A DNA stretch of 10,792 nt from assembly GCA_019114885.1 (NCBI GenBank), contig DXEQ01000010.1, positions 1-10,792 of the forward strand. The letters are read 5' to 3'. A program made the translations under genes and the position numbers. The notes under the pieces are model-generated. The model made no database searches. It was not told the origin of the DNA and saw nothing but the letters and a program-made list of their open reading frames with translations. Shown one piece after another: positions 1-6,573 of the stretch. This stretch comes from Candidatus Anaerobutyricum stercoripullorum. Its GTDB lineage: Bacteria > Bacillota > Clostridia > Lachnospirales > Lachnospiraceae. Position 1 is the stretch's first letter. Each line of letters starts with the position of its first letter.

Positions 1-1571
1 AACTCCTCAAGAATCCGGTTCGCCACTTCTTCCTTTTCGATAAGCTTATAATAATAATCCTTCTTCTCTTCCTGAATGGCCTTGTCGTCGATGAAATAGC
101 GCTCAAAGGTCGCCATTTTTTCTTTGCCGTAAACCGGGGAGTTCTCATTGGACCAGATGTACCACATGATATCCTTTCCGTACTCGTGCTCTTCCTCGTT
201 ATCCTGCTCATAGTATCCCTTCCGGGCATAGTATTCCAGAATATCGTAGAGCTCCTTGCCCGCATAAATCTTGCTGCCGAGCTTCACCTTCCGGAAATGT
301 CCCTTCTCATCCAACGGCACGCAGCCGTGGTAGAGCAGGTTGGAATTATAGCAAAGGTACAGACTACCTTTATTGAAGAGAAAACGAACATGTTCCTGCA
401 GCTTGTCGCAGTTTAAGAAATTCATCCGGAGTCTCTTCATGACAGATTCCTCTCCCGGCGAAAGCTTGTACGGGTCCGCCGGATCGATGGTCGGGAAGGA
501 CTTGTCCAGGAGTTCATAGGTCTTCCCGTCTATGGTGATGGTTCCCTTTTCGTAGTCGATCTTATCCAGAAGTCTTCGGTTGTCCATGTTGAACTCCGGC
601 CGTTTCCTGATGACCTGTCCCTCCAGCTTAAACTGGATGATGGAGATGGCCTTGTGCATTTTTTTGTTGAGGGCGATCTCCCGCGGGTCATGATGATCCT
701 CCGCATGCACGCCGAAGTAGTCGCACGGATCATCGGCGTAGGTCTCGATGGCAAAGCTGGCCAGCGGAATCAGGTTGATGCCGTAGCCGTCCTCCAGCAC
801 ATCAAGGTTATTGTAACGGGCCGACAGACGGATGACATTGGCGATGCAGGCTTCATGGCCGGAGGCGGCGCCCATCCACACCATATCGTGATTGCCCCAC
901 TGGAAATCCACATTTTCCAGCTTCATCAGATGATCCATGATGATGTGCGGACCCGGTCCGCGGTCGAAGATATCTCCGATCACGTGGAGCCTTGTGACAA
1001 CCAGTCTCTGGATCGTCTGGGATATGGCAACGATGAACTCCTTTGCCCGGTTGACGCGGATGATCGTATCAAAGATCTCGTTGTAATACTGCTCTTTCTG
1101 CACCACCCGGTTATTCTCACTCAGAAGTTCTTCCAGAATGTAGGCGAAATCCGGCGGAAAGCTTTTCCGCAGCTTCGAGCGGGTGTACTTTGCCGAGCTC
1201 TCCTTGCAGACGGCGATGAGCCGGTTTAAAGAAACCTTATACCAGTCCGTCAGATCTTCGCCGGACAGTTCCAGCTTCATCCGCTCCACCTTCTGTTCCG
1301 GATAATAGATGAGCGCGGCCAGACTCTTCTTATCTCGGCCGCTCAATGTGTTGCCGAACACATCCTCTATTTTGTTTCGGATGGCTCCCGAGCCGTTTCT
1401 TAAGATATGTAGAAACTGTTCGTATTCTCCGTGGATATCCGACACGAAATGTTCCGTCTCCTTCGGCAGATTCAGTATCGCCTGGAGATTGATGATCTCC
1501 GAGGAAGCTCTGGCGATGTTGGGATACTGCGTCGCCAGGCTTTCCAGATATTTCTGATTCAAATGCTGCAT
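1..1571 (-). CDS. fbp: Fructose-1,6-bisphosphatase class III, C-terminus cut by window edge
   Basis: This gene encodes the cytoplasmic gluconeogenic enzyme that hydrolyses fructose 1,6-bisphosphate to fructose 6-phosphate and phosphate. The frame is open from the ATG at 1571 to the window edge, giving 523 complete codons; class III enzymes are usually about 640-670 residues, so roughly the last fifth is missing. The metallophosphoesterase signature is visible in order: SDIHGEYE (residues 44-51), GDIFDRG (199-205) and WGNHDMVWMG (225-234). These supply the Asp, His and Asn metal ligands of calcineurin-like phosphatases. The long spacing between the first and second motifs is typical of the Firmicutes class III family and separates it from other metallophosphoesterases. 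The start is supported by AGGAGG at 1583-1588, 11 bases upstream; an adjacent in-frame TTG at 1572-1574 is a less likely alternative. It lies downstream of the ClpX-like gene after a 129-bp gap, so it may have its own promoter. Confidence 0.95.
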   Translation of the reverse strand, partial: MQHLNQKYLESLATQYPNIARASSEIINLQAILNLPKETEHFVSDIHGEYEQFLHILRNGSGAIRNKIEDVFGNTLSGRDKKSLAALIYYPEQKVERMKLELSGEDLTDWYKVSLNRLIAVCKESSAKYTRSKLRKSFPPDFAYILEELLSENNRVVQKEQYYNEIFDTIIRVNRAKEFIVAISQTIQRLVVTRLHVIGDIFDRGPGPHIIMDHLMKLENVDFQWGNHDMVWMGAASGHEACIANVIRLSARYNNLDVLEDGYGINLIPLASFAIETYADDPCDYFGVHAEDHHDPREIALNKKMHKAISIIQFKLEGQVIRKRPEFNMDNRRLLDKIDYEKGTITIDGKTYELLDKSFPTIDPADPYKLSPGEESVMKRLRMNFLNCDKLQEHVRFLFNKGSLYLCYNSNLLYHGCVPLDEKGHFRKVKLGSKIYAGKELYDILEYYARKGYYEQDNEEEHEYGKDIMWYIWSNENSPVYGKEKMATFERYFIDDKAIQEEKKDYYYKLIEKEEVANRILEE

Positions 1572-1700
1572 CAATAGATAACCCTCCTCACATTATTTAT
1601 GCTGCCGGCGGACGCCGGCCTGCAGCCGCACCGGTTCTCCGGCACGAAAATCCGCGTATTGTAGTATTCCCCGTAAGTTTTTGTATTGCCCTCTCTGTTT
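1572..1700 (-). promoter_or_regulatory. fbp leader with GC-rich hairpin and weak promoter candidate
   Basis: This is the 129-bp gap between the ClpX-like stop and the fbp start. A perfect 6-bp GC-only inverted repeat, gccggc-ggac-gccggc, lies at 1604-1619, about 15 bases upstream of the AGGAGG ribosome binding site. It is not followed by a T run in the direction of transcription, so it does not look like an intrinsic terminator. A TACAAT hexamer at 1658-1663 could be a -10 box, but no good TTGACA lies 16-18 bases upstream of it. A separate fbp promoter is therefore only a suggestion. I recognise no riboswitch here. Confidence 0.3.
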
Positions 1701-3479
1701 TCAGACGTTCTGTCCCTGCTGCGGATCGTCCTGCTGCCGCAGCTGCAGATACTGCCGCATCTCAATGATCGGCAGACCGTTGTTGCGAATGTAATCTTCT
1801 GTGATGATCACCCGGCCGATGTTGTCGTCTTTTGGAATCTCATACATGATATCCAGCATAAACTTTTCGATGATAGCTCTGAGCGCCCTTGCCCCCGTAT
1901 CTTTTTCCATGGCCTTTTCCGCAATGGCCATGAGCGCTCCGTCCTCAAACTGCAGATCGACTTCATCCAGCGCCAGCAGCTTCTGATATTGCCTGATGAT
2001 CGCGTTTTTCGGCTCTTTCAGAATATCAACCAGCATTTCCTTTGTCAATGGCTTTAAGGTGAAGATCACCGGCAGACGGCCGATGAACTCCGGTATCATG
2101 CCAAACCGGCGCAGGTCCTCCACGGTCACATACTGGAAGAGGTCCTTCTCGTGATCGTATTTATCTTTCAGATCCGCCGCAAATCCGATGGAGGACTGTT
2201 TGTTGAGTCTCTCCTTGATGATCACATCCAGATCCGGAAAGGCACCGCCGCAGATAAAGAGGATATTCCTTGTGTTCATGGTCACAACAGGTACCATGGC
2301 ATTTTTGGAACTGGCCCCCACCGGAACTTCCACCTCGCTGCCCTCCAGCAGCTTGAGCAGAGACTGCTGCACGGACTCGCCGCTCACATCCCGGCTGGTA
2401 GTATTTTTCTTTTTGGCGATCTTGTCGATCTCATCAATGAAGATGATACCGGTCTCCGCTTTCTCCACATCGTTGTCCGCATTGGCAAGCAGTTTGGAGA
2501 GTACGCTCTCCACATCGTCACCAATATATCCGGCCTCCGTCAGGGAGGTGGCGTCACAGATGGCAAGTGGTACATTTAAGAGTCTTGCCAGCGTCCTCAC
2601 CAGATAAGTCTTGCCGGAACCGGTCGGTCCGATCATGAGCATGTTGGATTTGTCAATCTCGATCTCATCCATGGTGTTGGTGATCACCCGCTTATAGTGA
2701 TTGTACACAGCCACGGACATCACTTTTTTGGCGTAATCCTGTCCGATGACATACTCGTCAAGCTTTGCCTTGATCTGATGAGGAGCCGGGATATTTTTGA
2801 TGGACAGCTTCTTCTCCTTCGACTCCTTATCTTTTTTCTTTTTCTTCTTTGCTTTCTTTGGCTTGAGCCGCTGGGCCGTCATATTGCCGGACAGCAGATC
2901 TCCCAGATTCATATTCCGCAGGCTGTTGATGTCCATGTTGGACAGATCCAGGAACTGAATCCCGCTGTTTCCGCCAAAACCTGAGCTGAAAGCGTCGAAG
3001 GATTTCTGCAGACAGTCCGTGCAGACGCACATGTTATTCGGCATTTTCAGCAGCTTTGCTCCCTGCTTTTCCGTCCGGTGACACATACAGCAGAAGTCTG
3101 TCGGATTCTTCGGTTTGCCCTCGTCTTCCTTCCGCTCTGCCGATTCTTCCAGATTTCCCGATTCTTCCCAGTCTCCCGGTTCTTCCAGATCTTCCAGGTC
3201 TTCCAGATTACCCAGATCTTCCAGGTTCCCCAGGTCTTCCAGATTACCCAGATCTTCCAGATTACCCAGATCTTCCAGATTACCCAGGCCTTCCAGGTCC
3301 CCCGGTCCATCGGCCACCTTGTTCAGAAGCCATTCTACCAGATTGGCGGCCACCTGCTCCTTATCGTCCCTCTCTGTCAGGATGTCTATGACAGGATTGG
3401 AAGAGGTCTGCTCTTGTTCCTGTTTCGCGGAATCGTTCGTATTTTCTTCTGACATATAGTCCTGTTCGTCTTTTTTCAT
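1701..3479 (-). CDS. clpX: ClpX-like AAA+ unfoldase with repetitive acidic N-terminal extension
   Basis: ClpX unfolds proteins and feeds them to the ClpP peptidase in the cytoplasm. The 592-residue product has an acidic, low-complexity N-terminus (about 1-128), a C4 zinc-finger-like segment (C130-x2-C133 and C153-x2-C156), a lysine-rich linker (about 205-224) and an AAA+ core. The core shows Walker A GPTGSGKT (284-291), pore loop GYIG (317-320), Walker B IIFIDEID (345-352), an IGF tripeptide (431-433) where ClpX contacts ClpP, an arginine in FIGR (465-468) and sensor-2 GAR (529-531). Ordinary ClpX is about 420-440 residues; the excess is the N-terminal extension, with tandem LEDLGN hexapeptides at about 62-98, and the lysine linker. 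The start has CAGGAG at 3489-3494, 9 bases upstream. It is 44 bp behind ispD, with no clpP, tig or lon beside it in this window, so it may be a divergent second ClpX. The family is clear; the substrates are not. Confidence 0.9.
   Translation of the reverse strand: MKKDEQDYMSEENTNDSAKQEQEQTSSNPVIDILTERDDKEQVAANLVEWLLNKVADGPGDLEGLGNLEDLGNLEDLGNLEDLGNLEDLGNLEDLEDLEEPGDWEESGNLEESAERKEDEGKPKNPTDFCCMCHRTEKQGAKLLKMPNNMCVCTDCLQKSFDAFSSGFGGNSGIQFLDLSNMDINSLRNMNLGDLLSGNMTAQRLKPKKAKKKKKKDKESKEKKLSIKNIPAPHQIKAKLDEYVIGQDYAKKVMSVAVYNHYKRVITNTMDEIEIDKSNMLMIGPTGSGKTYLVRTLARLLNVPLAICDATSLTEAGYIGDDVESVLSKLLANADNDVEKAETGIIFIDEIDKIAKKKNTTSRDVSGESVQQSLLKLLEGSEVEVPVGASSKNAMVPVVTMNTRNILFICGGAFPDLDVIIKERLNKQSSIGFAADLKDKYDHEKDLFQYVTVEDLRRFGMIPEFIGRLPVIFTLKPLTKEMLVDILKEPKNAIIRQYQKLLALDEVDLQFEDGALMAIAEKAMEKDTGARALRAIIEKFMLDIMYEIPKDDNIGRVIITEDYIRNNGLPIIEMRQYLQLRQQDDPQQGQNV
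3187..3294 (-). repeat. 18-bp coding minisatellite within the ClpX-like gene
   Basis: Five head-to-tail 18-bp copies run from 3205 to 3294. Three are identical on the plus strand (agattacccagatcttcc at 3205-3222, 3241-3258 and 3259-3276) and two differ at a few bases (3223-3240 and 3277-3294). A sixth copy at 3187-3204 matches at 14 of 18 positions. More degenerate relatives continue toward about 3130. The unit is six codons, so gain or loss of a copy keeps the frame; on the minus strand it encodes the hexapeptide LEDLGN. Near-identity of the central copies points to recent slippage or unequal exchange. Confidence 0.95.
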
Positions 3480-3504
3480 GATGTATCGCTCCTGTTTACA
3501 TTTT

Positions 3505-3518
3505 CTGTGCCGTCACAG
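3505..3518 (-). other. Small hairpin in ispD-clpX gap
   Basis: A perfect 5-bp inverted repeat with a 4-base loop (ctgtg-ccgt-cacag) lies 5 bases after the ispD stop. In the sense direction the stem is followed by AAAATGTA and then by the ClpX-like ribosome binding site. The 11-mer tacattttctg (3497-3507) also occurs inside the tandem repeats before tsaD (5395-5405), so this may be a single diverged copy of that family. There is no T run, so a terminator is unlikely. Confidence 0.45.
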
Positions 3519-3523
3519 TTTCT

Positions 3524-4285
3524 CTACGCTTCTGTCTCCCGGCGCATATGTTTTAAGATGGCTTCCCCCAGTATAAAATCCCCCGGTGTGGTCAGCTTGA
3601 TATTCTCGTAGCTTCCCATGGTCATCTTCACCCGGCGGTTTCCGTATTTTTCCATGACCATGGCATCGTCAGTCATGGTCCTGTCCCCGCAGGCAAGCAT
3701 CTGTCGGTAGGCCTCCCGGATCTCGGCAAGACGGAAGCATTGCGGCGTCTGCATCTGCCACATGACGCTGCGGTCCGGTGTGGAGACGGAATACTGCTCC
3801 TCGTCCACGATCTTGATGGTGTCCTTTACCGGCACTGCCATGACGCAGGCGTCGTAGCGCTGCACATCCCGGATGCACTGACCGATCAGTTCCGGGGTGA
3901 TAAATGCTCTCGCCCCATCGTGGATGAGCACGTAAGTAATCTCCGGACTGTCCGCCCGGGAAGAATCATCCGCTGCCGCGCCGGAGGTTCCTTCCTCCTT
4001 TGCGCACAGACCGCGGTAGACGGATTCATACCGTTCTTTCCCGCCGGTTACGATGTGTGTCACTTTCTGATACCCGTACCGGTCCACGATTTCCTCTCTG
4101 GCAAAGGGAATCTCTCCCTCGCCCACCACCAGGATCACCTCATCCACCGGACTTTCTTCGAAGGCATCCAGCGTGTGAGTGATGACCGGACGTCCCAGCA
4201 GCATGGCGTACTGCTTCTGTATCTCCATATGCATGCGGCTGCCCTTCCCGGCCGCCAGCACGATCGCAACTGTTTTTGTTTTCAT
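3524..4285 (-). CDS. ispD: 2-C-methyl-D-erythritol 4-phosphate cytidylyltransferase
   Basis: IspD joins CTP and 2-C-methyl-D-erythritol 4-phosphate to give CDP-methylerythritol, the third step of the MEP route to isoprenoids. The 253-residue product has the N-terminal CTP-binding loop LAAGKGSRM (10-18), KQY (24-26), GGKERYESV (81-89), IHDGARAF (121-128), VPVKDTIK (151-158), TPQCF (180-184), TDDAMVME (205-212) and NIKLTTPGD (228-236), in the family's order. It is somewhat longer than the usual 225-235 residues, mainly through a Ser/Ala/Asp-rich loop at about 97-115. The position after HDGAR is Ala where Pro is common. The start lies 12 bp after the tsaD stop, with GGGAG at 4289-4293 inside that gap, which suggests coupling to tsaD. 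It is not fused to IspF, and no ispF follows within the window. Confidence 0.95.
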   Translation of the reverse strand: MKTKTVAIVLAAGKGSRMHMEIQKQYAMLLGRPVITHTLDAFEESPVDEVILVVGEGEIPFAREEIVDRYGYQKVTHIVTGGKERYESVYRGLCAKEEGTSGAAADDSSRADSPEITYVLIHDGARAFITPELIGQCIRDVQRYDACVMAVPVKDTIKIVDEEQYSVSTPDRSVMWQMQTPQCFRLAEIREAYRQMLACGDRTMTDDAMVMEKYGNRRVKMTMGSYENIKLTTPGDFILGEAILKHMRRETEA

Positions 4286-4297
4286 GATCTCCCGCCT

Positions 4298-5338
4298 TTA
4301 TCTTTTCGGGCGCTCGCCAATCTTTAAATTCGGCACGGCGTTCAGATCCCAGCCGTCACGGACGCCCTTCACGTATTCATAGTAACCGGCCACGCCGATC
4401 ATGGCCGCATTGTCGGTACAGTAAACCGGCGACGGATGATAAAATGTCAGATGGTTCTTTCTGCACACCTGCTCCATCTGTCCCCGCAGGGAGCTGTTGG
4501 ACGCCACCCCTCCGGCTATGGCTACTTTATCGATGCCCAGCCGTTTTGCCGCCGCTGCCGTGTGCTCCGTGAGCACATCGATGACTGACTGCTGGAAGGA
4601 CGCCGCCACATCCGCCTTATTGACAGGGATTCCTTTCATCTCACACTGATTCAGATAATTGAGCACTGCGGATTTCAGTCCGCTGAAACTGAAATCATCC
4701 GGCGCATCGGCAATCTTCGCCCGCGGGAAGGAGATGGCGTCTTTGTCGCCCTCTCTTGCCAGCTTGTCAATCTTCGGTCCGCCCGGATAGCCCAGCCCGA
4801 TAGCTCTGGCCACCTTGTCAAAGGCTTCTCCCGCCGCGTCGTCCCTCGTCCTGCCCACAATCTCGTACTCGCCGTAATCTTTTACCAGAACCAGGTGGGA
4901 ATGTCCGCCGGAAGCCACCATACATAAAAATGGCGGTTCCAGTTCTTTATGCTCTATATAGTTGGCGCTGATATGTCCTTCGATGTGATGGACTCCGATC
5001 AATGGTTTTCCCGCCGCATAGGCGATGGCTTTTGCCTCGGCCACCCCCACCAGCAGCGCGCCCACAAGACCCGGTCCGTAAGTGACGGCCACCGCGTCAA
5101 TATCCGCAAGAGTGACGCCGGCTTCCTGCAGCGCGGCCTCGATGACCGGATTGATCTTCTCGATATGCTTTCTGGAAGCAATCTCCGGCACCACCCCGCC
5201 AAAAACGGTGTGAAGCTTGATCTGCGTATATATGATATTGGACAGGATCTCTCTTCCGTTTTTTACCACCGCCGCCGCGGTCTCATCACAGGAAGTCTCG
5301 ATCGCCAGAATCAGCACGTCTTTCTCTGTCTGCTCCAT
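4298..5338 (-). CDS. tsaD: tRNA N6-threonylcarbamoyladenosine transferase, TsaD subunit
   Basis: TsaD transfers the threonylcarbamoyl group from threonylcarbamoyl-AMP to A37 of tRNAs that read ANN codons, working with TsaB and TsaE. The 346-residue protein is of normal family length and has the ASKHA fold motifs: IETSCDET (13-20), TYGPGLVGAL (86-95), the metal-binding HIEGH (118-122), SGGHSHLV (143-150), DDAAGEAFDKVAR (166-178), FSFSGLKSAV (216-225) and CTDNAAMIG (307-315). H118, H122 and D309 correspond to the usual metal ligands. The start has GAGGAAG at 5345-5351, six bases upstream. It follows rnz after a 152-bp spacer filled with tandem repeats, and precedes ispD by 12 bp. Its partners tsaE and tsaB lie upstream in the same window. 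The older name for the family, O-sialoglycoprotein endopeptidase (Gcp), reflects a misassigned activity. Confidence 0.97.
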   Translation of the reverse strand: MEQTEKDVLILAIETSCDETAAAVVKNGREILSNIIYTQIKLHTVFGGVVPEIASRKHIEKINPVIEAALQEAGVTLADIDAVAVTYGPGLVGALLVGVAEAKAIAYAAGKPLIGVHHIEGHISANYIEHKELEPPFLCMVASGGHSHLVLVKDYGEYEIVGRTRDDAAGEAFDKVARAIGLGYPGGPKIDKLAREGDKDAISFPRAKIADAPDDFSFSGLKSAVLNYLNQCEMKGIPVNKADVAASFQQSVIDVLTEHTAAAAKRLGIDKVAIAGGVASNSSLRGQMEQVCRKNHLTFYHPSPVYCTDNAAMIGVAGYYEYVKGVRDGWDLNAVPNLKIGERPKR

Positions 5339-5370
5339 TTTTTACTTCCTCATTTCTTTCTCTCACATGA

Positions 5371-5490
5371 ATCTGCTCTGCCTCTGACAGGCAATACATT
5401 TTCTGCTCTGCCTCTGGCAGGCAGTACTTTTTCTGTTCTGTCTCTGACAGGCAGTACATTTCTTATCCTGCCTGCGGGACAGCTGCTCTT
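5371..5490 (-). repeat. 30-bp tandem repeats with conserved hairpins in tsaD leader
   Basis: Three 30-bp copies lie head to tail at 5371-5400, 5401-5430 and 5431-5460, and a degenerate fourth fills 5461-5490 up to the rnz stop. There are no spacers between them. In the transcribed sense each of the first three contains a 5-bp stem with loop AGA (at 5378-5390, 5408-5420 and 5438-5450): CTGTC/GGCAG, CTGCC/GGCAG and CTGTC/GACAG. The variable pair is therefore U.G, C-G and U-A, and pairing is kept each time. The fourth copy can form CTGTC/GGCAG with loop CCGCA (5468-5482). The last hairpin ends 27 bases before the tsaD ribosome binding site. No T run follows, so these are not typical terminators. 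Confidence 0.9.
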
Positions 5491-6405
5491 TTATTCTTCC
5501 TCTTCAAACAGGAGAGTGGTGCTCTTCCCGTCTTTTCCTGCCCGCGCAGCCGGGAAAATCTCCCGCACCTTCGGGAGGAACTCCTCCGGATGCACCAGAG
5601 ACGGGCTGTAATGGGTCAGCCACATCTCTCTCACTCCGGCGTCTTTCGCCAGCTTTGCCGCCTCATAAAAGGTCATGTGTTTGTACTCCACGGCTTTTTC
5701 CTGCTTGTCCGGCTCCCCGTACATTCCCTCGCAGATAAACAAGTCCGCATCCGCGGCGTGTTCCACGATGGACGGGGTCGGGCGGGTATCCGTGGTATAG
5801 GTGCATTTGATGCCTTTTCTGGCCGGTCCCATGACCAGGTCTCCGGTCAGGGTCCGGTCCGGAAGGGTGATGACCTCTCCCTTCTGCAGACGGCTCCAGT
5901 ATTTCATCTCCACCTGATTGGCGCGCGCCTTCTCCACATCAAACTTGCCGGCACGGTCAATCTCAATGCTGTAACCGTAGCAGATCACGTTGTGATTGAC
6001 CCGGAAAGCCCGGATGCGGTATCCGTCCATCTCGATGGTCTCGGTCTTCTCTTTCAGTTCCCGAAACACAATGGGAAAGGGCAGATCCGGCGCGATCACC
6101 CTGAGAGCGTTCACCACTCTCTCCAGACCTTTCGGCCCGGCAAGCAGAAGGGGTTCCGTCCGCTGCGCGTTGCCCAGTGTCAGGAGAAGACCCGGGAGAC
6201 CGCTGATATGGTCGGCGTGGTAGTGGGTAAAGCAGATGATATCGATGGGCTTGAAACTCCAGCCCTTCTCCTTGATTCCCACCTGCGTTCCCTCTCCACA
6301 GTCGATCAGAATACTTTTGCCATTGTATCTTGCCATTAACGATGTCAGTCTGCGGTGCGGCAGGGGCATCATACCCCCGCATCCCAGCAAACAAAGTTCC
6401 AGCAT
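5491..6405 (-). CDS. rnz: Ribonuclease Z, tRNA 3' endonuclease
   Basis: RNase Z is a zinc-dependent endonuclease of the metallo-beta-lactamase fold that cuts tRNA precursors after the discriminator base. The 304-residue product matches the short bacterial form. Motif THYHADH (60-66) gives H61, H63, D65 and H66; further likely ligands are H138 (VNHNV), D206 (TTDTRP) and H265 (LTHYSP), with H243 in KHMTF as the conserved His near the active site. The N-terminal GCGGMMPLPHRRLTS (8-22) and the acidic end EEEE are also typical. The long insertion with YWSRLQKGE (169-177) sits where the substrate-binding arm of the family occurs. The start has GAGAGGA at 6411-6417, five bases upstream. It lies within the t6A gene block, flanked on both sides by related repeat-bearing spacers. 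Confidence 0.95.
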   Translation of the reverse strand: MLELCLLGCGGMMPLPHRRLTSLMARYNGKSILIDCGEGTQVGIKEKGWSFKPIDIICFTHYHADHISGLPGLLLTLGNAQRTEPLLLAGPKGLERVVNALRVIAPDLPFPIVFRELKEKTETIEMDGYRIRAFRVNHNVICYGYSIEIDRAGKFDVEKARANQVEMKYWSRLQKGEVITLPDRTLTGDLVMGPARKGIKCTYTTDTRPTPSIVEHAADADLFICEGMYGEPDKQEKAVEYKHMTFYEAAKLAKDAGVREMWLTHYSPSLVHPEEFLPKVREIFPAARAGKDGKSTTLLFEEEE

Positions 6406-6573
6406 AACTTTCCTCTCTTTTCTATCTCTGTTCTATCGTTGTCTCTGTTCCATCTCTCTTTCAGAGGTTCTGGCCTGCGGCCGACAGGTATTTCTCCGCC
6501 CCTGCGGACCGACAAGTCCCGGTCTTGCGGCCGACAGGCTCTTTCCCTGCTCTGCGGCCGACAGCCTGCAGAG
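6406..6573 (-). repeat. rnz leader with degenerate ~25/50-bp GC-rich repeats
   Basis: The 168-bp gap between the small zinc-binding gene and rnz holds four copies of a GC-rich core, ctgcggccgacag on the plus strand, beginning at about 6475, 6502, 6525 and 6552. The spacings are 27, 23 and 27 bases, so the first/third and second/fourth copies are each 50 bases apart, as expected from a duplicated pair. In the sense direction the core reads CTGTCGGCCGCAG and resembles the fourth copy of the repeats before tsaD (CTGTCCCGCAGGCAG). Nearer rnz, between about 6424 and 6456, a shorter purine-rich repeat with GAACAGAGA occurs twice. I see no convincing promoter or terminator in this gap. Confidence 0.7.
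6550..6573 (-). other. Hairpin immediately after the small gene's stop codon
   Basis: A perfect 6-bp inverted repeat, CTCTGC/GCAGAG, starts at the base after the TGA at 6574-6576. Inside it an additional GGC/GCC pairing is possible next to a single bulged A. It contains the last copy of the ctgcgg core. The next sense bases are CAGGGAAAGAGCC rather than a T run, so it may be an RNA processing or stability element rather than an intrinsic terminator; that role is inference. Confidence 0.45.

Noticed and set aside
1604..1619. Intrinsic terminator after the ClpX-like gene
   Set aside because: The GC stem is perfect but no T run follows in the direction of transcription, and it lies close to the fbp ribosome binding site.
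3056..3459. Several plus-strand frames through the minisatellite with Pro/Leu/Asp or Ser/Arg repeats
   Set aside because: They are mirror frames of an 18-bp repeat within a clear AAA+ gene; an 18-bp unit without stops stays open in many frames.
5371..5490. CRISPR array of 30-bp repeats
   Set aside because: The units are directly adjacent with no spacers, differ at several bases, and no cas gene is near; this is a tandem repeat.
4949..5611. Plus-strand reading frame of 220 codons across the tsaD start and the tandem repeats, with a 10-residue repeating pattern
   Set aside because: It lies opposite tsaD and rnz, has no recognisable domain, and its repeating pattern simply follows from a 30-bp period.
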